Origin: Aminipila terrae
GTDB lineage: Bacteria > Bacillota > Clostridia > Peptostreptococcales > Anaerovoracaceae
Assembly (NCBI RefSeq): GCF_010120715.1
Contig: NZ_CP047591.1
Span: 372,001 to 436,000, forward strand
Direction: 5' to 3'
Length of the DNA stretch: 64,000 nucleotides
Positions 9,581 to 19,400 of this stretch are shown piece after piece (positions within the stretch are counted from its first letter, which is position 1; the number at the start of each line of letters is the position of its first letter). Below the pieces are notes generated by a model, which was not told the DNA's origin, made no database searches, and worked only from the letters and a program-made list of their open reading frames with translations. Made by a program: the position numbers and the translations under genes.

Positions 9581-10897
9581 TTATATTTCTAACTCTTGAA
9601 TTATCATTTTGAACTTGCCTCTTTTCGTTAACTCCATTTCATCCACCTGCATTATTTTACAATCAAATGTATTTCCTACCTTTAAAGTTAAAGCTTCTTT
9701 AATGTCATTTAATTCTGCATCTGATAATTTACTATCAGCTTGAACATTAAAATTTAGTTTTCCTTTCTCCTTTTGAACAAATTGATATGCAGCAATATTT
9801 TTTAAAGTATCACAATGAAAATTTATTGCTGCTATCGCAATTCTTTCATCGTTCTTTCCTATAAGAACATCTTGATCATGATGCCCATGGATATTATAGA
9901 TACCTCCTTCAATCAAATGTGCATAATCATCCAACTCATATCTAATTAAAGGCATCTTTCTATTCAAGAATCCCGTACAAATCACCTTTCCGTTGTTTTC
10001 ATTACTTAATTCAACTACTCCATAAACAGGGTTAAAGGAATATCCATTTTCTTTCTGTTCTGCAAATACTGCTCGTTCAGTATGTCCATAAAAGCTATAT
10101 ATTTTGCACTTAATCGTGTCCTCTATAATCTTAACTTGATTCTCATAAATATTCTCAGATATTAAAAACACAGCTTCAATTTTCCTGTTCAATGTTAAAT
10201 TATTCTTACTCAACAATCTACAGAAGTTGCTTATTGCTGATGGGTAACCATATAAAAATGTTGCTCCAAAAGAATCGATCTTTTTAACATATTCTTTAAC
10301 ATTATTATCATTTAATATAAATGGATTAAACATCATTTCATTATACAATGGATTATATTTTGATATTTCATTATTAAACTTAACCCCTCTAAATGTCGCC
10401 AACCTACTATGTTTATAATCGTATCCTGCTTTTGCCCAAAAATGATATACAAATGCCCTTTCCTTAAAAATCGAGTCTTTTTCTAATAAAAGTTTTATTG
10501 GCTTACCGGCTGTACCTCCTGTTGTTACCTGATAATAATTTGTAACATTTGGTACAATTAGGTCATCGTATCTCTTTTCTAATATTTCTCTAGTAAGTAT
10601 AGGTATTTTTTTAATATCGTTAAAATCCACTAAAGAATATGGGTTAAAATCCACTAAATCAAATATTTCTTTGTAATATTTTGAATTTTCGTATGCAAAT
10701 TGAAGAATGCTTTTTAAATGTTCCAGTTGGCTGATAGCGACTTTTTTCGCGTCCCACATATCCGCTTTATTTAATTCATCAATTTGCCTTTTAAAAACTG
10801 GATTTTTTATTAGACTAAATCTTATAATTGGCCCTAAGACTATTTTGATTGAATCTGGCAATTTTTCATTTATTATTTTAAGGATTCCAATATTCAT
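9581..10897 (-). CDS. CapK/PaaK-like AMP-binding (phenylacetate-CoA ligase-like) protein
   Basis: 438 residues in the CapK/coenzyme F390 synthetase-like branch of the adenylate-forming superfamily. Visible features are the N-terminal block HLKSILQFAYENSKYYKEIF, the P-loop-like VTTGGTAGKPIKLLLEKD (residues about 123-140, equivalent to the TSGTTG ATP loop), SFYGHTERAVFA (adenine-binding motif) and YELDDYAHLIEGG (the conserved aspartate). Family members in capsule loci are thought to activate a small acid for attachment to the polymer, but the substrate is unknown. GAGGT precedes the ATG, 15 bases after the heparinase-like gene, so the two are probably cotranscribed. Confidence 0.8.
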   Translation of the reverse strand: MNIGILKIINEKLPDSIKIVLGPIIRFSLIKNPVFKRQIDELNKADMWDAKKVAISQLEHLKSILQFAYENSKYYKEIFDLVDFNPYSLVDFNDIKKIPILTREILEKRYDDLIVPNVTNYYQVTTGGTAGKPIKLLLEKDSIFKERAFVYHFWAKAGYDYKHSRLATFRGVKFNNEISKYNPLYNEMMFNPFILNDNNVKEYVKKIDSFGATFLYGYPSAISNFCRLLSKNNLTLNRKIEAVFLISENIYENQVKIIEDTIKCKIYSFYGHTERAVFAEQKENGYSFNPVYGVVELSNENNGKVICTGFLNRKMPLIRYELDDYAHLIEGGIYNIHGHHDQDVLIGKNDERIAIAAINFHCDTLKNIAAYQFVQKEKGKLNFNVQADSKLSDAELNDIKEALTLKVGNTFDCKIMQVDEMELTKRGKFKMIIQELEI

Positions 10898-10912
10898 TCT
10901 TTGTTATCTACC

Positions 10913-12835
10913 TCAACTCTTCTCATCAACGCTTATATTTGTTATAAAAAAACTATCTACGCTTATATCTATATTTATTTTTATGCCACATATTTCTTGC
11001 TTTTTTAGATAATTTGGCGAATACCAACCACTATACTCTTCAATAGAAAATTTATGCTCCCCTGCAAAAGAAATAGTAATTTCCAATTTTCCATTATTGG
11101 CGATGACTTTATAATTATTTTTTAACCTAATATCAAATTTTGGGCCAAGAAGATAAGTAATGGTTGCAGTAATAGGTTTTTTAACATTTACAATTTCATC
11201 TTCTATTATCAACTCATCCTTTCTATTAAATTTAAAGCATCTATTATGAATCATTGGTGAATATCCATCATGTGATGCACAAATTAAATCTTTAGAATCT
11301 GACAGCTCAAAGCTATTCAACGTTACGTTTGCCTTTCTTCCCCATAAAAAAGCTCCTAACATTTCCGATTGGTCTTTGCTATCAATAGCCACAGTATTGT
11401 GATTAATTGTCCTTCTAAAAGAATCTCTATCGTCTGGCATAATATGATAGTTATATGTTCCCGAATCCACAAAAACTGGAATTCCACATATAAACATTTG
11501 AAAACTCAATGCATCAGCATGACCATGAGCGGCCAAACTACCATATCCAAGCGCTGCATGATCAATTCCAATTACCACTCTTCCATCTTCACTTCTTAGT
11601 ATTGTATTCCCACCTTCTAGATAACAAATACTATCTTGATTTTTATACAGCCTTTTTTTCCTGCATTCATTAAGCTGTTCTCTCGTAAACAACCATTTGA
11701 TATTTTCACTTACTCCTGTCAAATCAGTAAATCTGGTATCAAGAATGCAACTCATTAAATCCAAAACATACTGATAATGGTTAATACCTTTCCCAGACAG
11801 ATCTAATATTTTACTTTCATCATTATCTCCAAATTCAATGACCTCTCCGTACGTTCCTATGCAATTAGATACATACTGACTCATTCTGATAAGCATGGTT
11901 TGCCAAATATCTGGAATTGTAATTTTATTTAGTTGCATCATTCTATACATTAGTCCATATGCTTCCATTACAAATGTCTGATAATGTAAAGACAATTCCT
12001 TGTTTATTCCATCACCATAATTCTGTTCTGTAATCTCGTGTAATAAAATATCAATGGACACATCTTTCCATTTATCATAATCAAAAACAATGCCAGATAA
12101 GCCTATAGCATAGGCTTCAACAATTAGATGATTATTGGCACTAGAAAATCTTGAATAATGATTAGCAACGTAATCAGTCATGTTTAAAATTCCTAATCGA
12201 AGTTCATCATATATACTGTTCGGTATACAGTTGGTATATTTCTTTGTTTCATCTGCCATCTTTAAAAATGCGTAAGTATATATCCACGAATTAATACGAA
12301 TAGCAACTTCCATCGGGGATGTCCAAGAAACACCATGCAAAAAAGGGCTATTCTGATTCCAGTGCCAAAACAAATCGCATAGTTCATCCAAAAATTTTTG
12401 TTCTCCTGAAGCATAATAATTCTTAGCAAGCATTGCAAACTGGAAATGTCTATTCAATTCCCAATTTGTGCGAACATCACCAATATCAATTCTTTGTTTA
12501 CAATCTAAATTGTAAGAAAACGTTAATGGCCATTTATTATCTGTCTGAAACCCTGCATTCCAGTCATTTTTATACTCCTCATACGAATAAACATCAAAAA
12601 TACTTAATTGTTTATTTAATGAAAAATCCTGATTTGAAGCATTAATATAAAGACGGCTTGTATCTATTTTAAGTTTATTCAATTCTGCAGATAAAGGAAT
12701 ATTTGTCACAGCAATATTATTATTCTTATAAAACTTCCCTTCCTTTTTTTGAAGTAATTTCTGTTGAATACGCCATGCGATTTCCTTATGATTCATTGCC
12801 TTTAATCGATTTAAAATCCAAATTAATTTCTTCAA
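10913..12835 (-). CDS. Heparinase II/III family protein
   Basis: 640 residues. An N-terminal alpha/alpha toroid (about 30-360, with NRHFQFAMLAKNYYASGEQ and WTSPMEVAIRINSWIYTYAF) is followed by the heparinase II/III beta-sandwich (about 380-600). The latter contains LAAHGHADALSFQMFICG and FVDSGTYNYH, the family's metal and catalytic region. No signal peptide is visible, so it may act in the cytoplasm or leave by an unknown route. Such genes are common in capsule loci, where they probably trim or edit uronic-acid-containing glycans. The dehydrogenase upstream would supply an acidic sugar. It lies directly upstream of the CapK-like gene. Confidence 0.85.
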   Translation of the reverse strand: MKKLIWILNRLKAMNHKEIAWRIQQKLLQKKEGKFYKNNNIAVTNIPLSAELNKLKIDTSRLYINASNQDFSLNKQLSIFDVYSYEEYKNDWNAGFQTDNKWPLTFSYNLDCKQRIDIGDVRTNWELNRHFQFAMLAKNYYASGEQKFLDELCDLFWHWNQNSPFLHGVSWTSPMEVAIRINSWIYTYAFLKMADETKKYTNCIPNSIYDELRLGILNMTDYVANHYSRFSSANNHLIVEAYAIGLSGIVFDYDKWKDVSIDILLHEITEQNYGDGINKELSLHYQTFVMEAYGLMYRMMQLNKITIPDIWQTMLIRMSQYVSNCIGTYGEVIEFGDNDESKILDLSGKGINHYQYVLDLMSCILDTRFTDLTGVSENIKWLFTREQLNECRKKRLYKNQDSICYLEGGNTILRSEDGRVVIGIDHAALGYGSLAAHGHADALSFQMFICGIPVFVDSGTYNYHIMPDDRDSFRRTINHNTVAIDSKDQSEMLGAFLWGRKANVTLNSFELSDSKDLICASHDGYSPMIHNRCFKFNRKDELIIEDEIVNVKKPITATITYLLGPKFDIRLKNNYKVIANNGKLEITISFAGEHKFSIEEYSGWYSPNYLKKQEICGIKINIDISVDSFFITNISVDEKS

Positions 12836-13220
12836 AATACCACCTTTAATTAGATGCTATTTATGTTACCTAACATCTACTATTGTTAAAAATCAACCAT
12901 TACTAAAAAATTAGTAGCCTTACTTTTCTTTTTATATTTAACTTCATTATCTGTATTTACAATTCCCCACTACTAGGAATCAAACGCGTTCTAATCCTCA
13001 CATAGCTAACTAGAATCTTAAGCTAAAGTAATTAAAACACAAGTTCATAATTGGCAAATCATATTTAGAACCTAAAGTAATCATTCCAATCATAATATAG
13101 TAGCTTCCCTTCAAACACGACTAAATTTAATTAATTACATCGTTTTAATTTTCTGTTCATTAAATGACATCCCTTTATGCTCCACATAACTTTTTCCTAA
13201 CAATTTTCTACAAATATTTC
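12836..13220. other. Intergenic stretch without recognised features
   Basis: A 385-base AT-rich gap. A small inverted repeat TACTAA-AAAA-TTAGTA lies near 12903-12918 but has no T-tract. I see no gene, promoter of good quality or RNA here. Confidence 0.4.
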
Positions 13221-13646
13221 TTATCTTTCAATGTACTTAATAATTTTTGACGGTACACCAACTACCACAGCATTATCGGGAATGTCAGCTAAAACTACTG
13301 CATTTGCTCCGATAATCACATTATTTCCAATATGGATTGACCCAATTATAACTGCACCAGTTCCTATTGTTACATTATCTCCTATTACCGGAACTTCTTG
13401 TTTACCACTTTTACCGCCAAGTGTAACGTTTTGTGATATATGGCAATTACTCCCTAAAACACATTTTTTGTGTATAACCACCCCTAATCCCTGATATCCT
13501 ATTAAAGTTCCCTGACCAATTTTGCATTGATAAGGGATGACTGCTGCAAATAATACTCTGATTAATCCTTTGATCATCATAGGCAATATAGGCACATGAT
13601 GTAAATATAGCCATCTTTCAGCTTGATACCATTTATATATATTCAT
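13221..13646 (-). CDS. Left-handed beta-helix (hexapeptide) O-acetyltransferase
   Basis: About 141 residues of the serine-acetyltransferase/CysE-like hexapeptide class. Repeats are clear: IGQGTLIGYQGLGVVIHKKC, then CHISQNVTLGG, VIGDNVTIGTGAVIIGSIHI and GNNVIIGANAVVLADIPDNA. The C-terminal GVPSKIIKYIE is typical of short sugar acetyltransferases. A catalytic His is expected in VVIHKKC. I chose the ATG at 13646 over the one at 13658 because GGTGGTTTGG precedes it. Given its place in the locus it most likely O-acetylates a sugar of the repeat unit; true serine acetyltransferase function is less likely because the CysE N-terminal domain is missing. Confidence 0.8.
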   Translation of the reverse strand: MNIYKWYQAERWLYLHHVPILPMMIKGLIRVLFAAVIPYQCKIGQGTLIGYQGLGVVIHKKCVLGSNCHISQNVTLGGKSGKQEVPVIGDNVTIGTGAVIIGSIHIGNNVIIGANAVVLADIPDNAVVVGVPSKIIKYIER

Positions 13647-13672
13647 CCAAACCACCAATAACGTATTAATTA

Positions 13673-14896
13673 TTATAGTCCATACGTTCCTTCTAATTCA
13701 CAAATATGACGAGTATCTAGAACTACCTTGCCCTTCAACTTATACATGCTCTCTTTAATCTCATTGTGACCAACAAGTAACACTACAAAATCTATAGAAT
13801 TAAGGAAATCATCTAAGTCATGTAACTGGTTCGGTACTACATCCTTCTTAATGTATGGGTCATAAACTTTTACAAGATTTCCACTTAAATGTTTATCCAT
13901 ACTATTAAGAATTTGCAACGTTGGGCTTTCACGCATATCATCAACATTCTCTTTATAAGCTAAGCCATAAAGTCCTACGCGACTCACATCCGTCATACCT
14001 GTATCTTTCATTATTTCATGCATACGCTCAAGAACGAATTCTGGCATTGAATCATTAATCTTTCTTGCTGCAAGAACAATATTAGCAAGCCCTGGATAAT
14101 CTCCTACAAGGAACCATGGATCAACAGAAATACAATGACCTCCAACTCCAGGTCCAGGGGTAAGAATATTTACTCTAGGATGCATATTAGCGATTTTAAT
14201 TATTTCATACACATCCATATCATCAGAACGACAAATTTTAGCAAGCTCATTAGCATATGCAATGTTAATATCACGGAATGTATTTTCTACCACCTTTGTC
14301 ATCTCAGCTGTGCGAATATCTGTAACAACAATCTCACCTTGGCAAAAAGACCCATATAATTCTTTAATCTTTTCACCAATTACAATATCATCCGCACCAA
14401 TAGTTCTATTATTATTTAACAACTCATATACCATGTTTCCTGGAATGATTCTCTCAGGTGCATGTACAAGATTTAAATCTTCGCCAATCGTAAACCCGTT
14501 TGCTTCTACAATTGGCCTTACATGCTTGTCAATTGTTCCTGGGGCGATTGTTGATTCAATAACCACTATAGCCCCTTTAGTACAAACTTCCATAACACTC
14601 TTAACAGCAGCTTTCACATATTTTGTATCTACTTTTTTACTAAATTCATCGTATGGAGTTGGTACAGAAATAATATAGATATCAGTAACCTGATATTCCG
14701 TTGAAAATTTAATGCCACCATCAACAGCTTGATCAAATAATCTGTCCATTCCTTCCTCTTTAAATGTAGTTTTTCCTGCATTTAATGTATTTACTAGTTC
14801 TTTGTTATAATCAGTTCCAATAACTTCAACTCCATGAGCTGCCATCATAAGTGCTGTAGGCAACCCTATGTATCCAAGTCCTATTACGTTAATCAC
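13673..14896 (-). CDS. wecC: UDP-N-acetyl-D-mannosamine dehydrogenase-type nucleotide sugar dehydrogenase
   Basis: 407 residues. The N-terminal NAD-binding GLGYIGLPTALMMAAHG, a central domain with the catalytic cysteine in GPGVGGHCISVDPWFLV, and the C-terminal UDP-binding domain (GLYGLAYKENVDDMRESPTL) are all present. VGGHCISVDPWF favours the WecC (UDP-ManNAc to UDP-ManNAcA) subgroup over UDP-glucose dehydrogenase. The enzyme would supply an acidic amino sugar for the polymer. The partner epimerase (WecB) is not in the window. The next gene downstream is the acetyltransferase and the upstream one, 19 bases away, is the WecG/TagA transferase, matching the ManNAc theme. Confidence 0.85.
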   Translation of the reverse strand: MINVIGLGYIGLPTALMMAAHGVEVIGTDYNKELVNTLNAGKTTFKEEGMDRLFDQAVDGGIKFSTEYQVTDIYIISVPTPYDEFSKKVDTKYVKAAVKSVMEVCTKGAIVVIESTIAPGTIDKHVRPIVEANGFTIGEDLNLVHAPERIIPGNMVYELLNNNRTIGADDIVIGEKIKELYGSFCQGEIVVTDIRTAEMTKVVENTFRDINIAYANELAKICRSDDMDVYEIIKIANMHPRVNILTPGPGVGGHCISVDPWFLVGDYPGLANIVLAARKINDSMPEFVLERMHEIMKDTGMTDVSRVGLYGLAYKENVDDMRESPTLQILNSMDKHLSGNLVKVYDPYIKKDVVPNQLHDLDDFLNSIDFVVLLVGHNEIKESMYKLKGKVVLDTRHICELEGTYGL

Positions 14897-14915
14897 GATT
14901 TTTTTCTCCCTACTA

Positions 14916-15671
14916 TTAATGTGTTTTTGCCATTTTAAATTTTGTTTTATATGTTAATAATACAAATTTTGCATTTCCAATAATATATCTTCTCCACATA
15001 CGACGAGGTTCCTGTATTAAACGATAAAACCATTCTAAGCTATGTTGCTGCATCCAAATAGGAGCTCTCTCAGTTACACCAGCAACAACATCAAAACTAC
15101 CTCCTACACCCATAACAAATGGGATGTTTAATTGATTTATGTATTTATTTACCCAGTACTCCTTCTTAGGAGATGAAAAAGCTACAAACATCATATCTGC
15201 CCTTGACTCTGCCATATTTTCCACAATCGCTGGTTCATCCGATTCCGCGAAATATCCATTCCTATATCCTGTAATGTTCAAATTAGGATATTTTGTTTCA
15301 AAAATTTCTTTGACCCTAATTATAACTTCTTCTTTAGCACCAAAAAGATAAATCTTATATTTTTTTTCATTCGCTAATTCAATTAAACTCATAAACAAAT
15401 CAATTCCCGTCACTCTTTCTTTCAATGGAATACCAAGCACCTTTGATGCCCACACAATAGAAGCTCCATCTGCATTAATTAAAGAACATGAATTTATAAT
15501 ATCTGTTAATTTTTTGTCTTTTTGCATTATATTTACTTTAGATGCATTAATTACCACATGCTGCGTCGGTTTCCTTTCTGAAATGATACGTTCAACTGCC
15601 TGTATTGTCTCATCAAGGCTTAAGGCATCTACATATGTATTAAAAATTTTAAAACGTTTTGCATTATTCAT
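14916..15671 (-). CDS. WecG/TagA/CpsF family N-acetylmannosamine(-uronic acid) transferase
   Basis: 251 residues, the usual length of this GT26 family. Key blocks are HVVINASKVNIMQKDKKL (the T/N position near residue 40), NADGASIVWASKVLG with the catalytic aspartate, RVTGIDLFMSL, and VAFSSPKKEYWVNKYINQL. The C-terminus PIWMQQHSLEWFYRLIQEP with RMWRRYIIGN is characteristic. The enzyme transfers ManNAc or ManNAcA to undecaprenyl-PP-GlcNAc at the membrane, the second step of repeat-unit assembly. Placed between the dehydrogenase and the initiating sugar transferase, it fits the same pathway. Confidence 0.88.
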   Translation of the reverse strand: MNNAKRFKIFNTYVDALSLDETIQAVERIISERKPTQHVVINASKVNIMQKDKKLTDIINSCSLINADGASIVWASKVLGIPLKERVTGIDLFMSLIELANEKKYKIYLFGAKEEVIIRVKEIFETKYPNLNITGYRNGYFAESDEPAIVENMAESRADMMFVAFSSPKKEYWVNKYINQLNIPFVMGVGGSFDVVAGVTERAPIWMQQHSLEWFYRLIQEPRRMWRRYIIGNAKFVLLTYKTKFKMAKTH

Positions 15672-15860
15672 AAATTCCCCTAACTATCTTTCAACTATTC
15701 TAAACATAAATACTATCTTTCTTTTGCAGCTTTATATCTAACAGAATTGTTCAAGTATCTAAATTCAATATAACTACCTAAATTTTTATATAAAGCTCAA
15801 ATTAATGATTAAATAAGATTTTAAATTTCAGTTCAAATCACTATTTTGTCATATACCAAA

Positions 15861-17270
15861 CTACACAGATCCAACTTTCCCAAGCACAACACCCACTGTC
15901 CGATATATGATTTGCAGTTCCAATCCCAATGACCAGTTCTTTATGTACTCGGTGTCAAGTTCAACCACTTCTTCAAAGTCAGTTATGTCGCTTCTGCCAC
16001 TTACCTGCCACATTCCTGTGAGACCAGGCTTAGTAGCCAATCTCTTTTTATGATGCATTTTATAGCTTTCATATTCATCCACTGTCGGTGGCCTTGTCCC
16101 AACTAGAGACATGTCACCCTTTAATATATTTATAAATTGGGGAAGTTCATCAATACTTGTAGACCTGAGAACTCTTCCAATAGGAGTTATCCTCGGATCG
16201 TTATCCATTTTAAACATGAACCCCTTCATCTTGTTTTGATCCATCAATTCCTTTTTTCGTTCCTCTGCATCCATATACATAGATCTGAACTTATAGATTC
16301 GGAAGCGTCTCCCATTCTTTCCCACTCTTTCCTGAGTAAAAAATATAGGCCCCGGTGACTGAAGGTATATAATTGGTGCAAATAGAATAAATGCTATGAC
16401 CATAACCACAAGCCCTATCAACCCGCTGAATAAATCTATTCCTCTTTTTATAAATAGCTGCCGTGGCGTGGCTACTTTTATACTGCTGGTTATCACTGTA
16501 AAATCTCCGATTTCCTGAACCATTCGGTTTGGCAGTTCTTTTGATACCCATGCTATATTAATATGTAAAGTGGTACCCATTTGGGTGATAGCGTTTGTTA
16601 ACTGATCTATTTTTTCATTTTGGGAAACATTTATAAACACCTCATCCACGGTGTTTGTCCTTATATAATCCAGGACATTTTCATTGTTTGCGACAATCCC
16701 AATTCCCTGAACCTCTTGATCAATCATATCTGCATCTAAAATTGCGATACCTCTTATAACATATCCCTTGTATTTTAACGTTTGAAGGTGTTCAATAGTA
16801 CTGTTTAAAAGGCATTGGTTGGTTAAAACAAGCATAAAACAACTGTTTTTGTTATGCACATTAGTCTTTAGTAAGTATTGTTTTACCAGAATTCTCCCCA
16901 GATATACAAAAACGCAGCTTAACTCTAAAAAGATAACAATCATAATGCGGGAATAATCATCGGATTGTTTTGTTATAAACATATAAAAAAGCATTATGGC
17001 GATTAATAGGAAGTGATATTTTAAAACTGCTTTAAACTCTTTTAGGTAGCCCCTTTTAAGTACAGTAGTATACTCCTCTGTAAAAAAAACAATAAATATA
17101 TGTATGGCCGGAAGGGTTAATGCTAAACCTTCATAAACAGACTCTGTACTAGGATGGCTATAACCAAATCGCAATAAATAGGCGCATGTAAAGGCTATTT
17201 CCAAGTTTAATATATCCACCATTATAAATCTTGCATATTTAAACCAGTTACTTTTGGCTTTTATATACAT
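15861..17270 (-). CDS. Polyprenyl-phosphate sugar-1-phosphate transferase (initiating enzyme)
   Basis: 469 residues in the WbaP/EpsE-like family. Four or five N-terminal membrane segments lead into a CoA-binding-like domain (about 130-270), then a membrane hairpin (KRGIDLFSGLIGLVVMVIAF) and the bacterial sugar transferase domain. The catalytic region is intact: QERVGKNGRRFRIYKFRSM, then STSIDELPQFINILKGDMSL with the D-E-L-P-Q motif, VGTRPP, and KPGLTGMWQVSGRS. It starts repeat-unit synthesis by loading the first sugar phosphate onto undecaprenyl phosphate. The ~190-base gap after it holds no clear signal. Confidence 0.9.
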   Translation of the reverse strand: MYIKAKSNWFKYARFIMVDILNLEIAFTCAYLLRFGYSHPSTESVYEGLALTLPAIHIFIVFFTEEYTTVLKRGYLKEFKAVLKYHFLLIAIMLFYMFITKQSDDYSRIMIVIFLELSCVFVYLGRILVKQYLLKTNVHNKNSCFMLVLTNQCLLNSTIEHLQTLKYKGYVIRGIAILDADMIDQEVQGIGIVANNENVLDYIRTNTVDEVFINVSQNEKIDQLTNAITQMGTTLHINIAWVSKELPNRMVQEIGDFTVITSSIKVATPRQLFIKRGIDLFSGLIGLVVMVIAFILFAPIIYLQSPGPIFFTQERVGKNGRRFRIYKFRSMYMDAEERKKELMDQNKMKGFMFKMDNDPRITPIGRVLRSTSIDELPQFINILKGDMSLVGTRPPTVDEYESYKMHHKKRLATKPGLTGMWQVSGRSDITDFEEVVELDTEYIKNWSLGLELQIIYRTVGVVLGKVGSV

Positions 17271-17308
17271 ATCTAATCACTCCTCCATAAAACAACCACA
17301 GATTAAAA

Positions 17309-17989
17309 TTATTTGCTCTTTATGGCTTTTATGCCTTTATCCATCATAATCTGCCTGTTTTCTTCTTTAATACTTTTGTATTCTTTCCGGTATTGATTTA
17401 TCGTTGGATCTGGATCAATTCCTTCTGCTTCCAATTGTTCCTGCATCTTTGCCAACACCGTTTCGAAGCTTTGATCCATATTCTTTTCCATTACATTGAC
17501 CATTGCCAGATATTCAGATATTTTTTCACCTTTGACAATAGGAGTGTTTTCTCCCCTTTCCTCAATTCCTTTCCACTCTTTTCTTCCTTGTTTAATCAAA
17601 TCATCCAACATATGGAACGCTTGTTTTTTCTGATTCTCCATTACACTGCTATAATTTTTAGCTAAGGCTGCCAATAATTCCTGTTTTTTCACATCATCTA
17701 TTTTAGCAATCTCCGTATCCAAAATTTTTTGTTCACTCTGAGTTAATGTAATCTTTTCTTTATCAGCAGCAGCCCCATTTAATATTTCTTTGGTATCAAT
17801 GTTTTCAATTTGCCCGATAGATTCATCTGTTATCTTTTGAATTTCTTTTAGATTTTTTTCTTCATATTGGATTTTTGCATACGAGTTAAAGCCCACAAGC
17901 CAAAATAAACCAAGGGTAATGATAAATAAGGTTATTAACAATGTGAACGTAAAGCCAACGATTCTCATACGTTTTCTTTGATTTTCCAA
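17309..17989 (-). CDS. Small membrane-anchored coiled-coil protein, copy 2
   Basis: 226 residues beginning with a TTG start (GGGTGG upstream), a positively charged N-terminus and one membrane segment (FTLLITLFIITLGLFWLVGF). It continues as a charged, helix-rich extracytoplasmic domain rich in Glu, Lys and Gln. It is a paralogue of the protein encoded at 20872-21543. Both have one N-terminal membrane helix, similar length, and end in Y-R-x-x-Y-(E/K)-x-x-x-(K/E) followed by a basic tail. I do not recognise a named family. The two copies flank the two Wzz-like genes, suggesting they work with them in chain-length control or export. Confidence 0.7.
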   Translation of the reverse strand: MENQRKRMRIVGFTFTLLITLFIITLGLFWLVGFNSYAKIQYEEKNLKEIQKITDESIGQIENIDTKEILNGAAADKEKITLTQSEQKILDTEIAKIDDVKKQELLAALAKNYSSVMENQKKQAFHMLDDLIKQGRKEWKGIEERGENTPIVKGEKISEYLAMVNVMEKNMDQSFETVLAKMQEQLEAEGIDPDPTINQYRKEYKSIKEENRQIMMDKGIKAIKSK

Positions 17990-18013
17990 ACTCTCTACAC
18001 CACCCTTAATGCA

Positions 18014-19400
18014 TTACTCAAGTTTTTTATCCTTGAGACTATTTCTGATTTTTTCATGCCAGTACTTCATGTACTTCTCTATTTCTTCTTTTATATATGT
18101 CTTGTCTATTGTCTTATAAAAAACAAAAATACATCTTAATATGCTTAAAAGTGCCAGCATCATGACAAAATTTACAAATATATGTCCCCACATATTTACT
18201 TTATATGAAGATTTCGATATACCAATCTTACTACCTATATTCAAATCATAATTTTCTTCAGCAAGAATCTTCACCTGCTTTCGAAGTCTTTCCATCCTCT
18301 CGTAAGCAGCTTTGGCGTCTTTTTCCACACTTTTTGTCATGTTTTGTATATTGGCAGCATTGTTAGGATGTGATAGCTTATTAAGATGCTGTTCTATTTT
18401 TGTCACATCATATTTACTACTGATGGCCGCATTTTTACTGCTCACTAATTGATCCATCAGGCTTCCGTAAAATTCATTTTCCTGACTGTCTGCCAGGTTT
18501 CCTGCCTCTTCCGAAGGAATGATATAGTTTGAAGTATTGTTGTAAGCCTTCAGTATATAGTCCATGCCATTCTCTATTCCCTGATTCTTATTTAGCGTCA
18601 GATTCGCTCTTTTCAGCTTAACGTTTTCATAAGCAGCTCTGTTGGTGCTTTTACTCAGAACATAATAATCCACAATATCTGAGGTGCTCCCTATATCTTT
18701 ATCCCGGACTATCTCGGCCTGGGACCTCAGATCTGCAAACGTAAGCCCTGTTTTTTGGGATACAAACTCTGGAGAGTTTTTTTCAAATGTACCTATGTAT
18801 CTCACCAAAGCATCTGCATCCTGTTCCATCACCAGCATCATTTCCTGATAATCCAGTGAAAAGATATCTTCCTTTTTATATGCGGATGAAACAGTGGAAT
18901 CCTTCAGATATGAGGCTTTTAAATAATCCTTATATTCATTCATAACTGCCTTTGACAGTTTAAGATTAACAAAGGGATTAGGCAACATTCCTATTTCTTT
19001 CACCGTAATTTTATAGTCCCCGGTATTAACTTGTTTTTCTGCAACAGATTCTGTTTTATCAACCCTCGTTGTCATTTTAGTCAGTTCAGCCAATGCATTT
19101 TTACCTGTCAGGGGGTTATCACTATCCTTTGCCTTAATTCATATGGTGTACATTTCTTTTCCATCCCTGCATCTTTAAGCGCCTTTTTTAGGATTTCATC
19201 ACCTTTTATTTCATTGATATCAAAATGATTTCCTTTTGGATCAAGTCCCTCACCAATGCCATCAAAAGCCAGGGAAAGGTGAGAACTGGATTCTCCTGTC
19301 CTGCCTTCTGCTATCCAGGGAACACAAAAGTAAGCAGCAGCGTAAGGATTAAGCTGATAGTAACTAATTGATTTGCCTGTTTTGATAGTCTAATCTTCAT
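18014..19400 (-). CDS. Wzz-like chain-length protein, second copy, two frameshifts
   Basis: Starts at ATG 19400 (KIRLSKQANQLV, then a membrane segment LILTLLLTFVF), overlapping the preceding Wzz gene by 11 bases. The frame breaks near CCAGGG (19315-19320) and again at a G5 run (19111-19115). Adding one base at each gives about 462 residues. The restored text around the second site (ELRQRIVITP, then LTGKNALAEL) aligns with the upstream paralogue (DVAECITLTA, then VIPDEAAETL), and both share an FDGI-x-x-G-x-x-P-x-G block. The C-terminus has a second membrane helix (HIFVNFVMMLALLSILRCIF) and a basic tail. This N- and C-anchored layout is that of polysaccharide co-polymerases, which set polymer length. 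Confidence 0.65.

Noticed and set aside
16291..16551. 86-codon minus-strand ORF inside the sugar transferase gene
   Set aside because: It is an out-of-frame reading of the transferase coding sequence.
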